From: Pedobacter sp. HMWF019
Lineage (GTDB): Bacteria; Bacteroidota; Bacteroidia; Sphingobacteriales; Sphingobacteriaceae
Direction: 5' to 3'
DNA length: 35,867 bases
Assembly: GCF_003061025.1 (NCBI RefSeq)
Contig: NZ_QAIL01000133.1
Span: forward strand, 1-35,867
Below the pieces are notes generated by a model. It was not told the origin of the DNA. It saw only the letters and a list, made by a program, of their open reading frames with translations, and made no database searches. This document shows, piece after piece, positions 14,650-22,315 of this stretch. The position numbers and the translations under genes are program-made. The first letter of the stretch is position 1, and every line of letters starts with the position of its first letter.

Positions 14650-15831
14650 ATGTCCTTATCAGATTTTTTTTCTCCTTTAAGCCTTGATAAAATCACGCCT
14701 AAACCGGGATTTTATACCAGTCAGCTGGGATTAAAGGCCAGTTTTTACACTGATGAATTTCCTGAACTGGAAGAAAACAGTTATGATATTGCCATTATAG
14801 GTGTACTGGACGACCGGGCTGCGGTAAACAACAATGGTTGCGCACTTGGTCCGGATTATTTCAGGGCACAATTCTATCTGCTCCATGAAGGCGATTTTAC
14901 CAGTAAGATCGTTGACTTGGGAAACATTAAAGCCGGTGCCAATATTTCTGATACCTATATCGCCCTCAAAATGGTGGTGGCTGAACTGATCAAACTTCAC
15001 ATCTTACCTGTCATTATTGGTGGTGGACAAGACCTGACCTATGCGCAATATATGGCTTATGAAGCCCTGGAGCAAAAAGTAGACCTCGTGGTGGTTGATA
15101 ACCGCTTTGACCTGGATGAAGATGATCATGAAGGAATAGAAGCGCGCTCTGATACCTATCTCAACAAGATCTTCTTACATCAGCCGAACTACTTGTTCAA
15201 TTTCAGCAATATCGGCTATCAGACCTACTTTGTGAATCAGGACAGCCTTAGGGTAATGAACAAGCTTTATTTTGATGTACACCGGCTGGGAGAATTCTCT
15301 GAAGACATTAGTCCGGCAGAGCCCATCATCAGAAACGCCAATATGCTCAGCTTTGATCTTTCTGCCATTCGGTCTTCTGATGCAGGAGCCAATGCCAATG
15401 CAGGACCTAATGGTTTCTATGGAGAACAGGCCTGCAGGATCACCAGGTATGCTGGTATGAACGATAAACTCACTTCGATCGGTTTCTATGAATTTAATCC
15501 GGCCTTTGACAATAATGGACAAAGTGCAATGCTGCTGGCACAAATGGTTTGGTATTTTGTAGATGGTTATTATAACCGGAAAAAAGATTTTCCTTTAACA
15601 CCCAAATCCCAGTATCTGATCTACAGAACCAGTCTGAACGAAGGACCAGGAGAAATGCTTTTTGTAAAAAGTAAGAAATCAGATCGTTGGTGGATGCAGG
15701 TTCCTTATCCCAGCGGGGTTTCCAAAAATGAACGCTACCATCTGATACCATGCCGTTACGAAGATTATAATACCGCGGTTAATGGCGAAGTTCCTGACCT
15801 CTGGTGGCGGACCTATCAAAAGCTACTGTAA
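14650..15831 (+). CDS. Ureohydrolase-fold (formimidoylglutamase-like) protein with incomplete metal site
   Basis: A 393-residue protein of the arginase/agmatinase/formimidoylglutamase fold. The three metal motifs are in the right places but altered. GGGHD is GGGQD (Q127 for His), DAHxD is DNRFD (D150, R152 for His, D154), and DxDxxDP is DLSAIRS (D236, S238 for Asp). Three of the six dimanganese ligands are therefore non-ligating residues. The rest of the core is well kept (IAIIGVLDDRAAVNNNGCALGPDYFR; NANAGPNGFYGEQACRITRYAG). Homologues I recall from Bacteroidota also carry GGGQD and DxRFD, suggesting an inherited pseudoenzyme rather than recent decay. Databases usually label it formimidoylglutamase; real function unknown. 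No histidine-degradation genes are nearby. Confidence 0.85.
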   Translation: MSLSDFFSPLSLDKITPKPGFYTSQLGLKASFYTDEFPELEENSYDIAIIGVLDDRAAVNNNGCALGPDYFRAQFYLLHEGDFTSKIVDLGNIKAGANISDTYIALKMVVAELIKLHILPVIIGGGQDLTYAQYMAYEALEQKVDLVVVDNRFDLDEDDHEGIEARSDTYLNKIFLHQPNYLFNFSNIGYQTYFVNQDSLRVMNKLYFDVHRLGEFSEDISPAEPIIRNANMLSFDLSAIRSSDAGANANAGPNGFYGEQACRITRYAGMNDKLTSIGFYEFNPAFDNNGQSAMLLAQMVWYFVDGYYNRKKDFPLTPKSQYLIYRTSLNEGPGEMLFVKSKKSDRWWMQVPYPSGVSKNERYHLIPCRYEDYNTAVNGEVPDLWWRTYQKLL

Positions 15832-15870
15832 TTTTTGTGTAGTGATTACCAGAAATTTGCAGACAATAAT

Positions 15871-15878
15871 TAGCTTTG
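15871..15878 (+). promoter_or_regulatory. -7 promoter element of the TlpA-like gene (TAGCTTTG)
   Basis: TAGCTTTG matches TAnnTTTG exactly and lies 50 bp before the ATG at 15928. A TTTG at 15856-15859 is only 11 nt upstream, too close for the usual spacing, so the -33 half is not convincing. Confidence 0.4.
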
Positions 15879-15927
15879 ATTAACGTTTTAATAAATCGCA
15901 AACTATTATCATAAAATAAACCCACAA

Positions 15928-17064
15928 ATGAAAAAAACCATTTTATCTGCCGCCTTCTTATTGCCATTGGCAGCGATGGCACAAGATGGATACACCATCA
16001 AAGGAAAAGTAGGTGCGCTGAATGCACCCGCTAAAGCGTATTTGCAATACCGCACTGCTAAGGCAGTGGTCGTAGATTCAGCTGAATTAAAAAACGGCGT
16101 TTTCGAGTTCAAAGGAAAAGTAACCGCGCCAGCTGAGGCCCGTTTAATCCTTAAACACGATGCAAGCCCCGTAGACCAAAGAAAAGCAGGTGATGTCCTG
16201 TCTTTCTATGTAGAAAATAAAGTAATCACCGTTAATGCGGCCGATTCTGTAAAAAAGGCTACCGTTAAAGGTTCATTGGTAAACGATGACAATGCAAAAT
16301 TAAAAGCCTTGTTAAAATCTCCAAACGACAAGATGAATGCGCTGTCTACTGAATACTATAGTAAAACAGCTGAGCAACGTCAGGATCCCGCTTACAGAAA
16401 ATCTCTGGAAGAGCGTTCTGATGCAATTGAGAAAGAAATGGCTCCAATCAATAAGAAGTTTATTGCTGAAAACAGAAATTCTTACATTGCTTTGGTGGCT
16501 TTCAGAGGAAGTATGGACCTGGATGCTGATCCTCAGGGTACAGAAGCAGATTTTAATAAATTCTCTGCTGCAGTAAAAGCAACGGATTTGGGTAAGAGCA
16601 TTTCTGAAACCATCGAGTCTGGCAAGAAAACGGCTGTAGGACAAATGGCTATGGATTTTACACAAAACGATGTGAATGATAAACCCGTTAAATTGTCTGA
16701 TTTCCGCGGAAAATATGTATTGGTTGATTTCTGGGCTTCATGGTGTGGACCATGCCGCGGAGAAAATCCAAATGTAGTGGCTGCGTACAATAAATTTAAA
16801 GATAAGAACTTCACTGTTTTAGGCGTATCCCTGGATCAGCCAGGTAAAAAAGATGCCTGGGTGCAAGCCATTGAAAAAGATGGTCTGAACTGGACTCAGC
16901 TTTCTGATCTTCAGGGCTGGAACAATGCTGCAGCCAAAATGTACGGTGTTCGTGCAATTCCTGCCAATTTTCTAATCGATCCTTCAGGTAAAATTGTTGC
17001 TAAAAACGTTAGGGGAGAAGAATTGCATAAGAAACTTGGTGACTTGCTGGGCACTTCCAAATAA
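15928..17064 (+). CDS. Periplasmic TlpA-type thioredoxin with N-terminal DUF4369
   Basis: A 378-residue exported protein. The signal peptide is MKKTILSAAFLLPLAAMAQ. An N-terminal DUF4369-like beta domain (about 22-120: GYTIKGKVGALNAPAKAYLQYR) is followed by a helical linker (about 125-235) and a thioredoxin/AhpC-TSA domain. The redox motif is W272-C273-G-P-C276 in LVDFWASWCGPCRGENP, and the cis-proline is in VRAIPANFLID. Such proteins are thiol-disulfide reductases in the periplasm of Bacteroidota, often reducing cytochrome c apoproteins or other cysteines; the substrate here is unknown. It has its own promoter element and ends at a strong terminator shared with the converging NRPS gene. Confidence 0.93.
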   Translation: MKKTILSAAFLLPLAAMAQDGYTIKGKVGALNAPAKAYLQYRTAKAVVVDSAELKNGVFEFKGKVTAPAEARLILKHDASPVDQRKAGDVLSFYVENKVITVNAADSVKKATVKGSLVNDDNAKLKALLKSPNDKMNALSTEYYSKTAEQRQDPAYRKSLEERSDAIEKEMAPINKKFIAENRNSYIALVAFRGSMDLDADPQGTEADFNKFSAAVKATDLGKSISETIESGKKTAVGQMAMDFTQNDVNDKPVKLSDFRGKYVLVDFWASWCGPCRGENPNVVAAYNKFKDKNFTVLGVSLDQPGKKDAWVQAIEKDGLNWTQLSDLQGWNNAAAKMYGVRAIPANFLIDPSGKIVAKNVRGEELHKKLGDLLGTSK

Positions 17065-17079
17065 GAAAAGTAATGACCT

Positions 17080-17121
17080 AAATAAAAAATGCTATCTGAT
17101 TTCAGATAGCATTTTTTATTT
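17080..17121. terminator. Bidirectional terminator between TlpA-like and NRPS genes
   Basis: Arms 17080-17099 and 17102-17121 are perfect 20-bp reverse complements with a GCTATCTGA core, and each strand ends in a T-rich run. The stop codon of the minus-strand NRPS gene (17120-17122) overlaps the base of the stem, so both converging genes use one structure. Confidence 0.9.
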
Positions 17122-20100
17122 ATACAGGTTTTACCGGGCTGCCTGTCCAGGAGGTTCCGGGAGCCAGGACTTCTCCTTTCATCACCAGCGAGAGGGGCTC
17201 CAGTTTAACATCATTGCCAATCTCGCTGTCGTATAGAATAATACTGCGTGCGCCTATGCTTGTTCTTGCCCCTATTTTTACAGGACCTACTTTCATAACG
17301 CGGTCTTCAAATAAATGCGTCTGTGGTCCGCAATCTTCATTTAGTGCAGAATCATCCCCAATACTGACCATGTCATATTCGGTCACGTCGGTAGTGTTCA
17401 TCCAGACCCGTTTTCCTGTTTTTACTCCAAGTAAACGAAGGGCAAGAGGGAGCCATGGGGTTCCTTTCAGATATTCCAGCAGGAAAGGAACAGACAAGGC
17501 CTCGTAAGTTGAAGTAATGGCTTCACTGCGCCAAACTTCCCATGTCCACATTGGGCTTTGTTTCACTTTGTATTTTCCTACAAAGAGCCATTTAAAGATC
17601 ACGGTGACTAAAAAGGCTGGAAGCCCCATAAGACCAAGATAATAGAAAGGAAAGAGCAATAGAACTTTCCATAATGGTTTTTGGGTGATCAGATCATGCC
17701 CAAGGGCAATAAATAAAATACTGAAGCAAATGATGGCTGTTTCTGGTGTAATGATCCGGATAAACTCTGTAATTGTTCTGGCCATTTTTCTTGGAAACGA
17801 AGGCGTGGTGGTCAGCTCATCGGGGAAAGGATTGCTTTCCTGACGACGTGGCAATGCAATAGCTGGTGAACCAAACCAATCCTTAGCATTTGAGCCGGCA
17901 AGTTGCTCCTGATCAGGCGGCGTAGACAATACCCCAATCAGCATATTTCCCGGCAGGTGATAACCCTGTGGGATGAGTGCACTATTCCCAACAAAGCTTT
18001 TACTTTCTATAATGGTTTTGTCGAGAATGAGCTGCTGTCCGCGGACATCAGATTCACCGAGAGTTACTGCGTCGGCTACAAAGGCCCCATCGCCGATCTC
18101 AAGTAAAGGGTGTGTCACATTACTGGCGGTTGAAATTTCTGTATTTTTACCCACTTTTGCCCCCAATAACCTGAAAAAAGGCGCCACGAAAACGGTGGCA
18201 TAGATGGGGTGCATTACAATAAGACTCAAAGACATCAATTGGTCTGCCAGCCATTTACGAACATAGAAGCCACTGTAAACAGAATGTTTCCCCGGCTTAA
18301 TGCCATGCTGCAACAATCTGGTGACTGCTATGGTTTCAAACGCATATAAAATGATATAAGAAATGGCCAGCAGGGGTACGGTGATCATATAATTGAAATT
18401 ATAGTCTGGTGCAGCATCATCCATCGCATTTAAAACCAATATGGTAGGTAACAGGGGTAATAAAATGATGACAGGAAAAAGGATCAGCAGTACAGTAAAG
18501 ATAAAACTATACAGGCTACGTTTGGCTGCAGTGACCAGTAGGGGCTGAGGAAGTTCTTCCAAAGTCCTGGTTTCTTTAAGCTGGGCCGGACTACCTTTCC
18601 AGACCTCACGGGCACCTATTTTTTGCCCGGACTGCAAGTGGCTCAAGTCCTGGAGTTCTCCCCATTCCTCTACGGAAGCATCGGCAGAAATAATGGCACT
18701 GCTGCCAATATAGGCATGATCTCCAATATGAATGCTGCGGATTTTCAGCCAACCGTCTTCTACAACCGCATTATTAAAAATTACCTGCGAACTGATGCTG
18801 ACATCTTCCCCTATGGTGAGCAGATCTTCTGCACCAATGGTGAGCGAACTGAGTTGTGCAGTGGGGGCCACTTTAACACCAAGCATACGTAGATAAACCG
18901 GATAGATTGGCGTTCCGTTCATAAACTGGGTAGGAATTAAAGCTTGTATAGTTTTAACAAACCACCAGCGGAAATAATAAGTTCCCCAAAGCGGATAATC
19001 CCCTGCACGGATCTTCCCAATGACCAGGCGTTTCACCAGAATACTCAGGGAAGTGAAAAAGGGTGGAATCAGGCAATAAAGTCCTAGTGCAGTAACAATT
19101 CCATAGGATAATTTCTCTGTACTTTCGCGTACATAATAATAGCCCAGATAAGGCACAAAGATTTGTATGGCAAACAGCCCGTAGATGAGCAACAGGGAAA
19201 TGCTCTGTGCAAACCAGCAGATCAGGTACCTCCATTGTGGTATTTTGTTGAAGATACTTTGCTTTGGAGGCGCTTGTTGTGGTACCGATTCCCATACTTT
19301 AACCAGGCTGCTGAGTGGGCGGTGTGTGTAAACGTCTTTTAATGAAGCATAAGGGATGTTACAATCGTTGCGAAGCTTGGAAATAAAGGCAGCCGCCAAA
19401 AGGGAATGTCCACCCAGGTCTGTAAAAAAATCAAGGTCGAGGCTGATGTCTCTGCCCGGAAAAGTTTTCCTGAGCATAGCGAGTACCCGGTCTGGCAATG
19501 GGGCATTCACATCCAGTGTCTCTCCGGAAAGGTCTGCCGGTGTACTTAACATGGCCTCGGGTACGGGAAGAGCCTTCCTATTCACTTTTCCGCTCGGCAT
19601 CCGTGGCATTTCTGAGAGAAGGGCTATAGTACCCGGAACCATATAAGGTGGCAGGAATTTGGCCAGTTCGAGCCTGATCAGCGCATCATCTAAATTGATG
19701 GTGCCATCGGGAACGAGGTAACCTACCAGCTGATCCTGGTCATTGCTGTCTTTTTTTACGGCTACAGCAGCGGCAGATACACCTTGAAGGGCATTTAAAC
19801 GGCTTTCAATTTCTCCCAGTTCGATCCGGTAGCCCCTGAGTTTGATCTGATCATCCAGGCGGCCAAGAAAGTCAATACTTCCGTCGGTATTGATGGTGGC
19901 GGCATCGCCGGTACGATAAATCCGATCTCCAGGCATCAGGGCCAGGGGCTCTGGTTTATTCAAAAACTTCTCTGCGGTAAGTTCCGGAAGGTTTACGTAG
20001 CCATTGGAGACGCCCGGACCGGAGATCACCAATTCCCCGCGTTCCCCAAGTGGTACGGGGTTGTATTGCTCATCGACAACCGCAAGTCCGTAATTGGGAA

Positions 20101-21079
20101 TAGGCAGTCCTATGGTAATGTTATCACCTGGGCGCAATTCAGCCATTGTAGCCGATACGGTTGTTTCGGTAGGTCCGTAACTGTTGAAAAATCTTCTGGA
20201 AGGCGTTGCCCATCGGGCCAATACCTGTGGCGTACAAGCTTCTCCGCCGGCATTGATGAGCCGTATCGAGGGAACGGTGTCTTCTATGACGGCCAGCAAG
20301 CTGGGTACCGCATGAAGGATAGTGATGCCCTGCGTACGCAGCGTATCACTGAGTTCATCAATGGCCTTTGAAGTCGTATTGTCGGCTATCCAAAGCGTAG
20401 CCCCGGCTAGGTAGCTTACCCAGGTTTCCTCACACCACATGTCAAAGGATACAGAGAAACCCTGGTATACTTTGTCGGTGGACAGGATATTGAAAATATA
20501 TTGTTCGGCACGTACCAGATGACAGATCTGGCGGTGTGTAATGGGAATTCCTTTAGGTTTTCCGGTGCTGCCGGAGGTATACAGTACATAAGCATCATCA
20601 TCAGGCCCGGCACCATCACTCGCAACTGTTGCTACACTTTTCTCTGCCCCTGGCTGGGGAACTTCTAACTGTAAACAGCTGGCATTGATCTGATGCTCGC
20701 AAAAACAGGCTGATGCACCTACCTCACTCATCACCAGTTCCACTCGTTCTGCTGGCATTTCCCGGTCTAAGGGAACATAAGCTGCCCCAGCTTTGATGAT
20801 ACCCAGGATAGCCACATGCAATTCTATGCCACGAGGCCACCAGATGCCTACTTTAGCCCCTTTTCCAATACCCTGCTGGTTTAAAAATTGGGCGACAGCA
20901 TCACTCCACTGATCCAGTTCAGCGTAGGAAAGGGAAATTTGGTTAAAAATCAACGCTGTGTGCTGCGCATGTTTTTTAGCTGTTTCCCGAAACAGATCTG
21001 CCAGGGTTTCCTCGCGAAGAATTTCCGGTTTTAAAGGTCCGGTAACCATACTCACAGGCATCATACAATATGCGTTCAT
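17120..21079 (-). CDS. Pls/PosA-type NRPS: A-PCP with six-TM tandem beta-helix ligase region
   Basis: A 1319-residue single-module synthetase. Adenylation domain (about 20-510): A3 YTSGSTGKPKG (167-177), A5 NSYGPTET (299-306), A7 YRTGD, A8 GRLDDQIKLRGYRIELGE (406-423), A10 lysine K498. Carrier domain: Ser559 in DLGGHSL is the phosphopantetheine site. There is no standard condensation or thioesterase domain. Instead, six membrane helices (about 618-645, 655-685, 853-885, 896-918, 1112-1130, 1137-1162) alternate with three left-handed beta-helix modules (about 734-830, 972-1052, 1217-1312). This is the layout of epsilon-poly-L-lysine synthetase, where the tandem membrane domains join free amino acids into an isopeptide polymer. 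Predicted selectivity residues are D213, M214, E217, H256, I275, A277, S300, V308, S309, K498. A PPTase gene lies divergently 132 bp away. The amino acid used is not certain. Confidence 0.92.
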   Translation of the reverse strand: MNAYCMMPVSMVTGPLKPEILREETLADLFRETAKKHAQHTALIFNQISLSYAELDQWSDAVAQFLNQQGIGKGAKVGIWWPRGIELHVAILGIIKAGAAYVPLDREMPAERVELVMSEVGASACFCEHQINASCLQLEVPQPGAEKSVATVASDGAGPDDDAYVLYTSGSTGKPKGIPITHRQICHLVRAEQYIFNILSTDKVYQGFSVSFDMWCEETWVSYLAGATLWIADNTTSKAIDELSDTLRTQGITILHAVPSLLAVIEDTVPSIRLINAGGEACTPQVLARWATPSRRFFNSYGPTETTVSATMAELRPGDNITIGLPIPNYGLAVVDEQYNPVPLGERGELVISGPGVSNGYVNLPELTAEKFLNKPEPLALMPGDRIYRTGDAATINTDGSIDFLGRLDDQIKLRGYRIELGEIESRLNALQGVSAAAVAVKKDSNDQDQLVGYLVPDGTINLDDALIRLELAKFLPPYMVPGTIALLSEMPRMPSGKVNRKALPVPEAMLSTPADLSGETLDVNAPLPDRVLAMLRKTFPGRDISLDLDFFTDLGGHSLLAAAFISKLRNDCNIPYASLKDVYTHRPLSSLVKVWESVPQQAPPKQSIFNKIPQWRYLICWFAQSISLLLIYGLFAIQIFVPYLGYYYVRESTEKLSYGIVTALGLYCLIPPFFTSLSILVKRLVIGKIRAGDYPLWGTYYFRWWFVKTIQALIPTQFMNGTPIYPVYLRMLGVKVAPTAQLSSLTIGAEDLLTIGEDVSISSQVIFNNAVVEDGWLKIRSIHIGDHAYIGSSAIISADASVEEWGELQDLSHLQSGQKIGAREVWKGSPAQLKETRTLEELPQPLLVTAAKRSLYSFIFTVLLILFPVIILLPLLPTILVLNAMDDAAPDYNFNYMITVPLLAISYIILYAFETIAVTRLLQHGIKPGKHSVYSGFYVRKWLADQLMSLSLIVMHPIYATVFVAPFFRLLGAKVGKNTEISTASNVTHPLLEIGDGAFVADAVTLGESDVRGQQLILDKTIIESKSFVGNSALIPQGYHLPGNMLIGVLSTPPDQEQLAGSNAKDWFGSPAIALPRRQESNPFPDELTTTPSFPRKMARTITEFIRIITPETAIICFSILFIALGHDLITQKPLWKVLLLFPFYYLGLMGLPAFLVTVIFKWLFVGKYKVKQSPMWTWEVWRSEAITSTYEALSVPFLLEYLKGTPWLPLALRLLGVKTGKRVWMNTTDVTEYDMVSIGDDSALNEDCGPQTHLFEDRVMKVGPVKIGARTSIGARSIILYDSEIGNDVKLEPLSLVMKGEVLAPGTSWTGSPVKPV

Positions 21080-21134
21080 TTAGATAGAAAAATAGAGGAA
21101 GTGGCAGCCGCCTCTACGAAGTACCAAAATACAT

Positions 21135-21170
21135 TATTTTTGTGAAGTGTTTGATGTCTTTTCTAAAGAC
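21135..21170 (+). promoter_or_regulatory. Putative PPTase promoter element and leader hairpin
   Basis: TATTTTTG (21135-21142) matches TAnnTTTG exactly, though no TTTG is visible at -33. Just downstream, GTCTTT (21156-21161) and AAAGAC (21165-21170) form a 6-bp stem with a 3-nt loop that would lie near the 5' end of the transcript. The 132-bp spacer must also hold the NRPS promoter, for which I see no clear match. Confidence 0.35.
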
Positions 21171-21211
21171 GGAAGCTAACTGGCATATATAGAGCGTTAA
21201 ATAATAAAAAT

Positions 21212-21862
21212 GTGACCGGAAAGGATCAGAATAAAAGAATTTATATTTATTTCAGCGAATGCAAGGTGGAGAAATCTGAGGTCCGTTTTGAGGCGAAGAT
21301 GGAGCAGCTGCCTGTCGGTATGCAGGAAGAAATCAGGGCGTATCATTCCCCGCAAGATCGGGCATTAAAGCTGGGCGGACGGTTGCTGCTGAAAAAAATA
21401 CTGGAGGATCTGAATCAACCCCATTCACTTTCTACCATGCAGCATGGTCTCTATGGCAGGCCTTTTTTTGATGGTGATTTTCAGTTCAATATATCTCATT
21501 CCGGAGACCGGGTAATTTGCGCTGCACAGATGGGTGGAGATCTTGGGGCCGATTTGGAAAAGGTCATTCCCGTTGATCTGAAGGATTATACTAACTATTT
21601 TACAACAGAAGAATGGGTAGAAATCTATCGTGGTCCGGATCAAAATGCCTGTTTTTTCAGTGCCTGGTCTAAAAAGGAAGCTTTTTTAAAAGCAACTGGA
21701 ATGGGGGTTCAATTGCCATTGGATAAAGTCAATGCTATTGGAAGCCATTTTCGGTATGAGGGCAGGTCGTATTACTTTCACCGGGTAGATATTGATTCAG
21801 AGTATCCTTGCTGGTTAGCAAGCAGTATTGCGTTTCCTGAAATCGTGCTTAAGAGAAGGTAG
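21212..21862 (+). CDS. Sfp-type 4'-phosphopantetheinyl transferase
   Basis: A 216-residue PPTase. The conserved signatures are FNISHSGDRVICA (residues 92-104), GADLEKV with magnesium ligands D114 and E116, and W152-S-K-K-E156-AFLK160-ATGMG. It transfers the phosphopantetheine arm of CoA to a carrier-protein serine, here most plausibly Ser559 of the divergent NRPS. The start is a GTG at 21212; an ATG one register earlier (21210) is followed immediately by a stop. The length fits the smaller Sfp-type family. It might also serve the fatty-acid acyl carrier protein, but adjacency to the only NRPS in the window argues for a dedicated partner. Confidence 0.93.
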   Translation: MTGKDQNKRIYIYFSECKVEKSEVRFEAKMEQLPVGMQEEIRAYHSPQDRALKLGGRLLLKKILEDLNQPHSLSTMQHGLYGRPFFDGDFQFNISHSGDRVICAAQMGGDLGADLEKVIPVDLKDYTNYFTTEEWVEIYRGPDQNACFFSAWSKKEAFLKATGMGVQLPLDKVNAIGSHFRYEGRSYYFHRVDIDSEYPCWLASSIAFPEIVLKRR

Positions 21863-21928
21863 GTTTGGATAAAAGTTTGTGGCGCTTAATTGGGCGAGTC
21901 CAGGCATGACGTGTAGGAAGATATTATA

Positions 21929-22056
21929 GTCCTGGTTTATATTGACTCCAGAATTAGTGCCTGATTAGAGCAGAGTAAGTCCGGGTTTTTGCGGAAAAAC
22001 CCGGACTTACTCCGGACTCAGACCGGACTCACTCCGCTAGGAATATAAACCAAGAC
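21929..22056. repeat. 128-bp nested palindrome between PPTase and purD
   Basis: Two inverted repeats share one centre (21992.5). Outer arms 21929-21943 and 22042-22056 pair over 15 bp with one mismatch (TGGTTTATATT / AATATAAACCA core). Inner arms 21973-21990 and 21995-22012 form a perfect 18-bp stem with a GCGG loop. The right inner arm continues into 11-bp tandem repeats beginning CCGGACT (22001-22033). No coding potential is evident. It could be a miniature inverted-repeat element, a structured RNA, or an elaborate terminator of the PPTase gene. No target-site duplication is obvious. Confidence 0.75.
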
Positions 22057-22260
22057 ACAATTATTTGCACCCTGTCCGGTCACCGCCCTCCCTCTGCAAT
22101 TTGCTGCGGAAAATTTTCGTACGCTGCGGAAAGACCTCAGAGATCTGCGGGCCTCTTCGGCCCGCCTGATATCGTTAGTCTTGAAGCAGCTGTACAGAAT
22201 TTTCTGAACAATTCACCTTCTCCACACCTGTTGTATTCCTGGTAAAACCTGGATTGACTT
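22057..22260. other. Noncoding remainder of the PPTase-purD spacer with short repeats
   Basis: No open frame with a recognisable product. It contains GCTGCGGAAA twice, exactly 20 bp apart (22103-22112, 22123-22132), with a third CTGCGG at 22145-22150. It also has the palindrome GAAAATTTTC (22109-22118) and a GC-rich hairpin GCGGGCC / GGCCCGC (22147-22153, 22159-22165). None matches a known RNA family that I can recognise. Confidence 0.5.
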
Positions 22261-22261
22261 T

Positions 22262-22292
22262 AAAAAACAAAACCCGCTGTTTTGGCAGCAGG
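22262..22292 (-). terminator. Intrinsic terminator of purD
   Basis: The minus strand reads CCTGCTG, a 6-nt loop, then CAGCGGG (one G-U pair), followed by TTTTGTTTTTT. Arms on the plus strand are 22286-22292 and 22273-22279. It lies 24 bp after the purD stop. Confidence 0.7.
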
Positions 22293-22315
22293 CTTCGCTT
22301 AGAATTTTTGTGTAA

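Noticed and set aside
22001-22033. Short CRISPR-like array (CCGGACT-led repeats)
   Set aside because: Units are 11 bp and directly adjacent with no spacers, and no cas gene is present; they belong to the palindromic element.
22147-22165. tRNA or rRNA fragment at the GC-rich hairpin
   Set aside because: A single 7-bp stem without cloverleaf, T-arm or anticodon-arm features.
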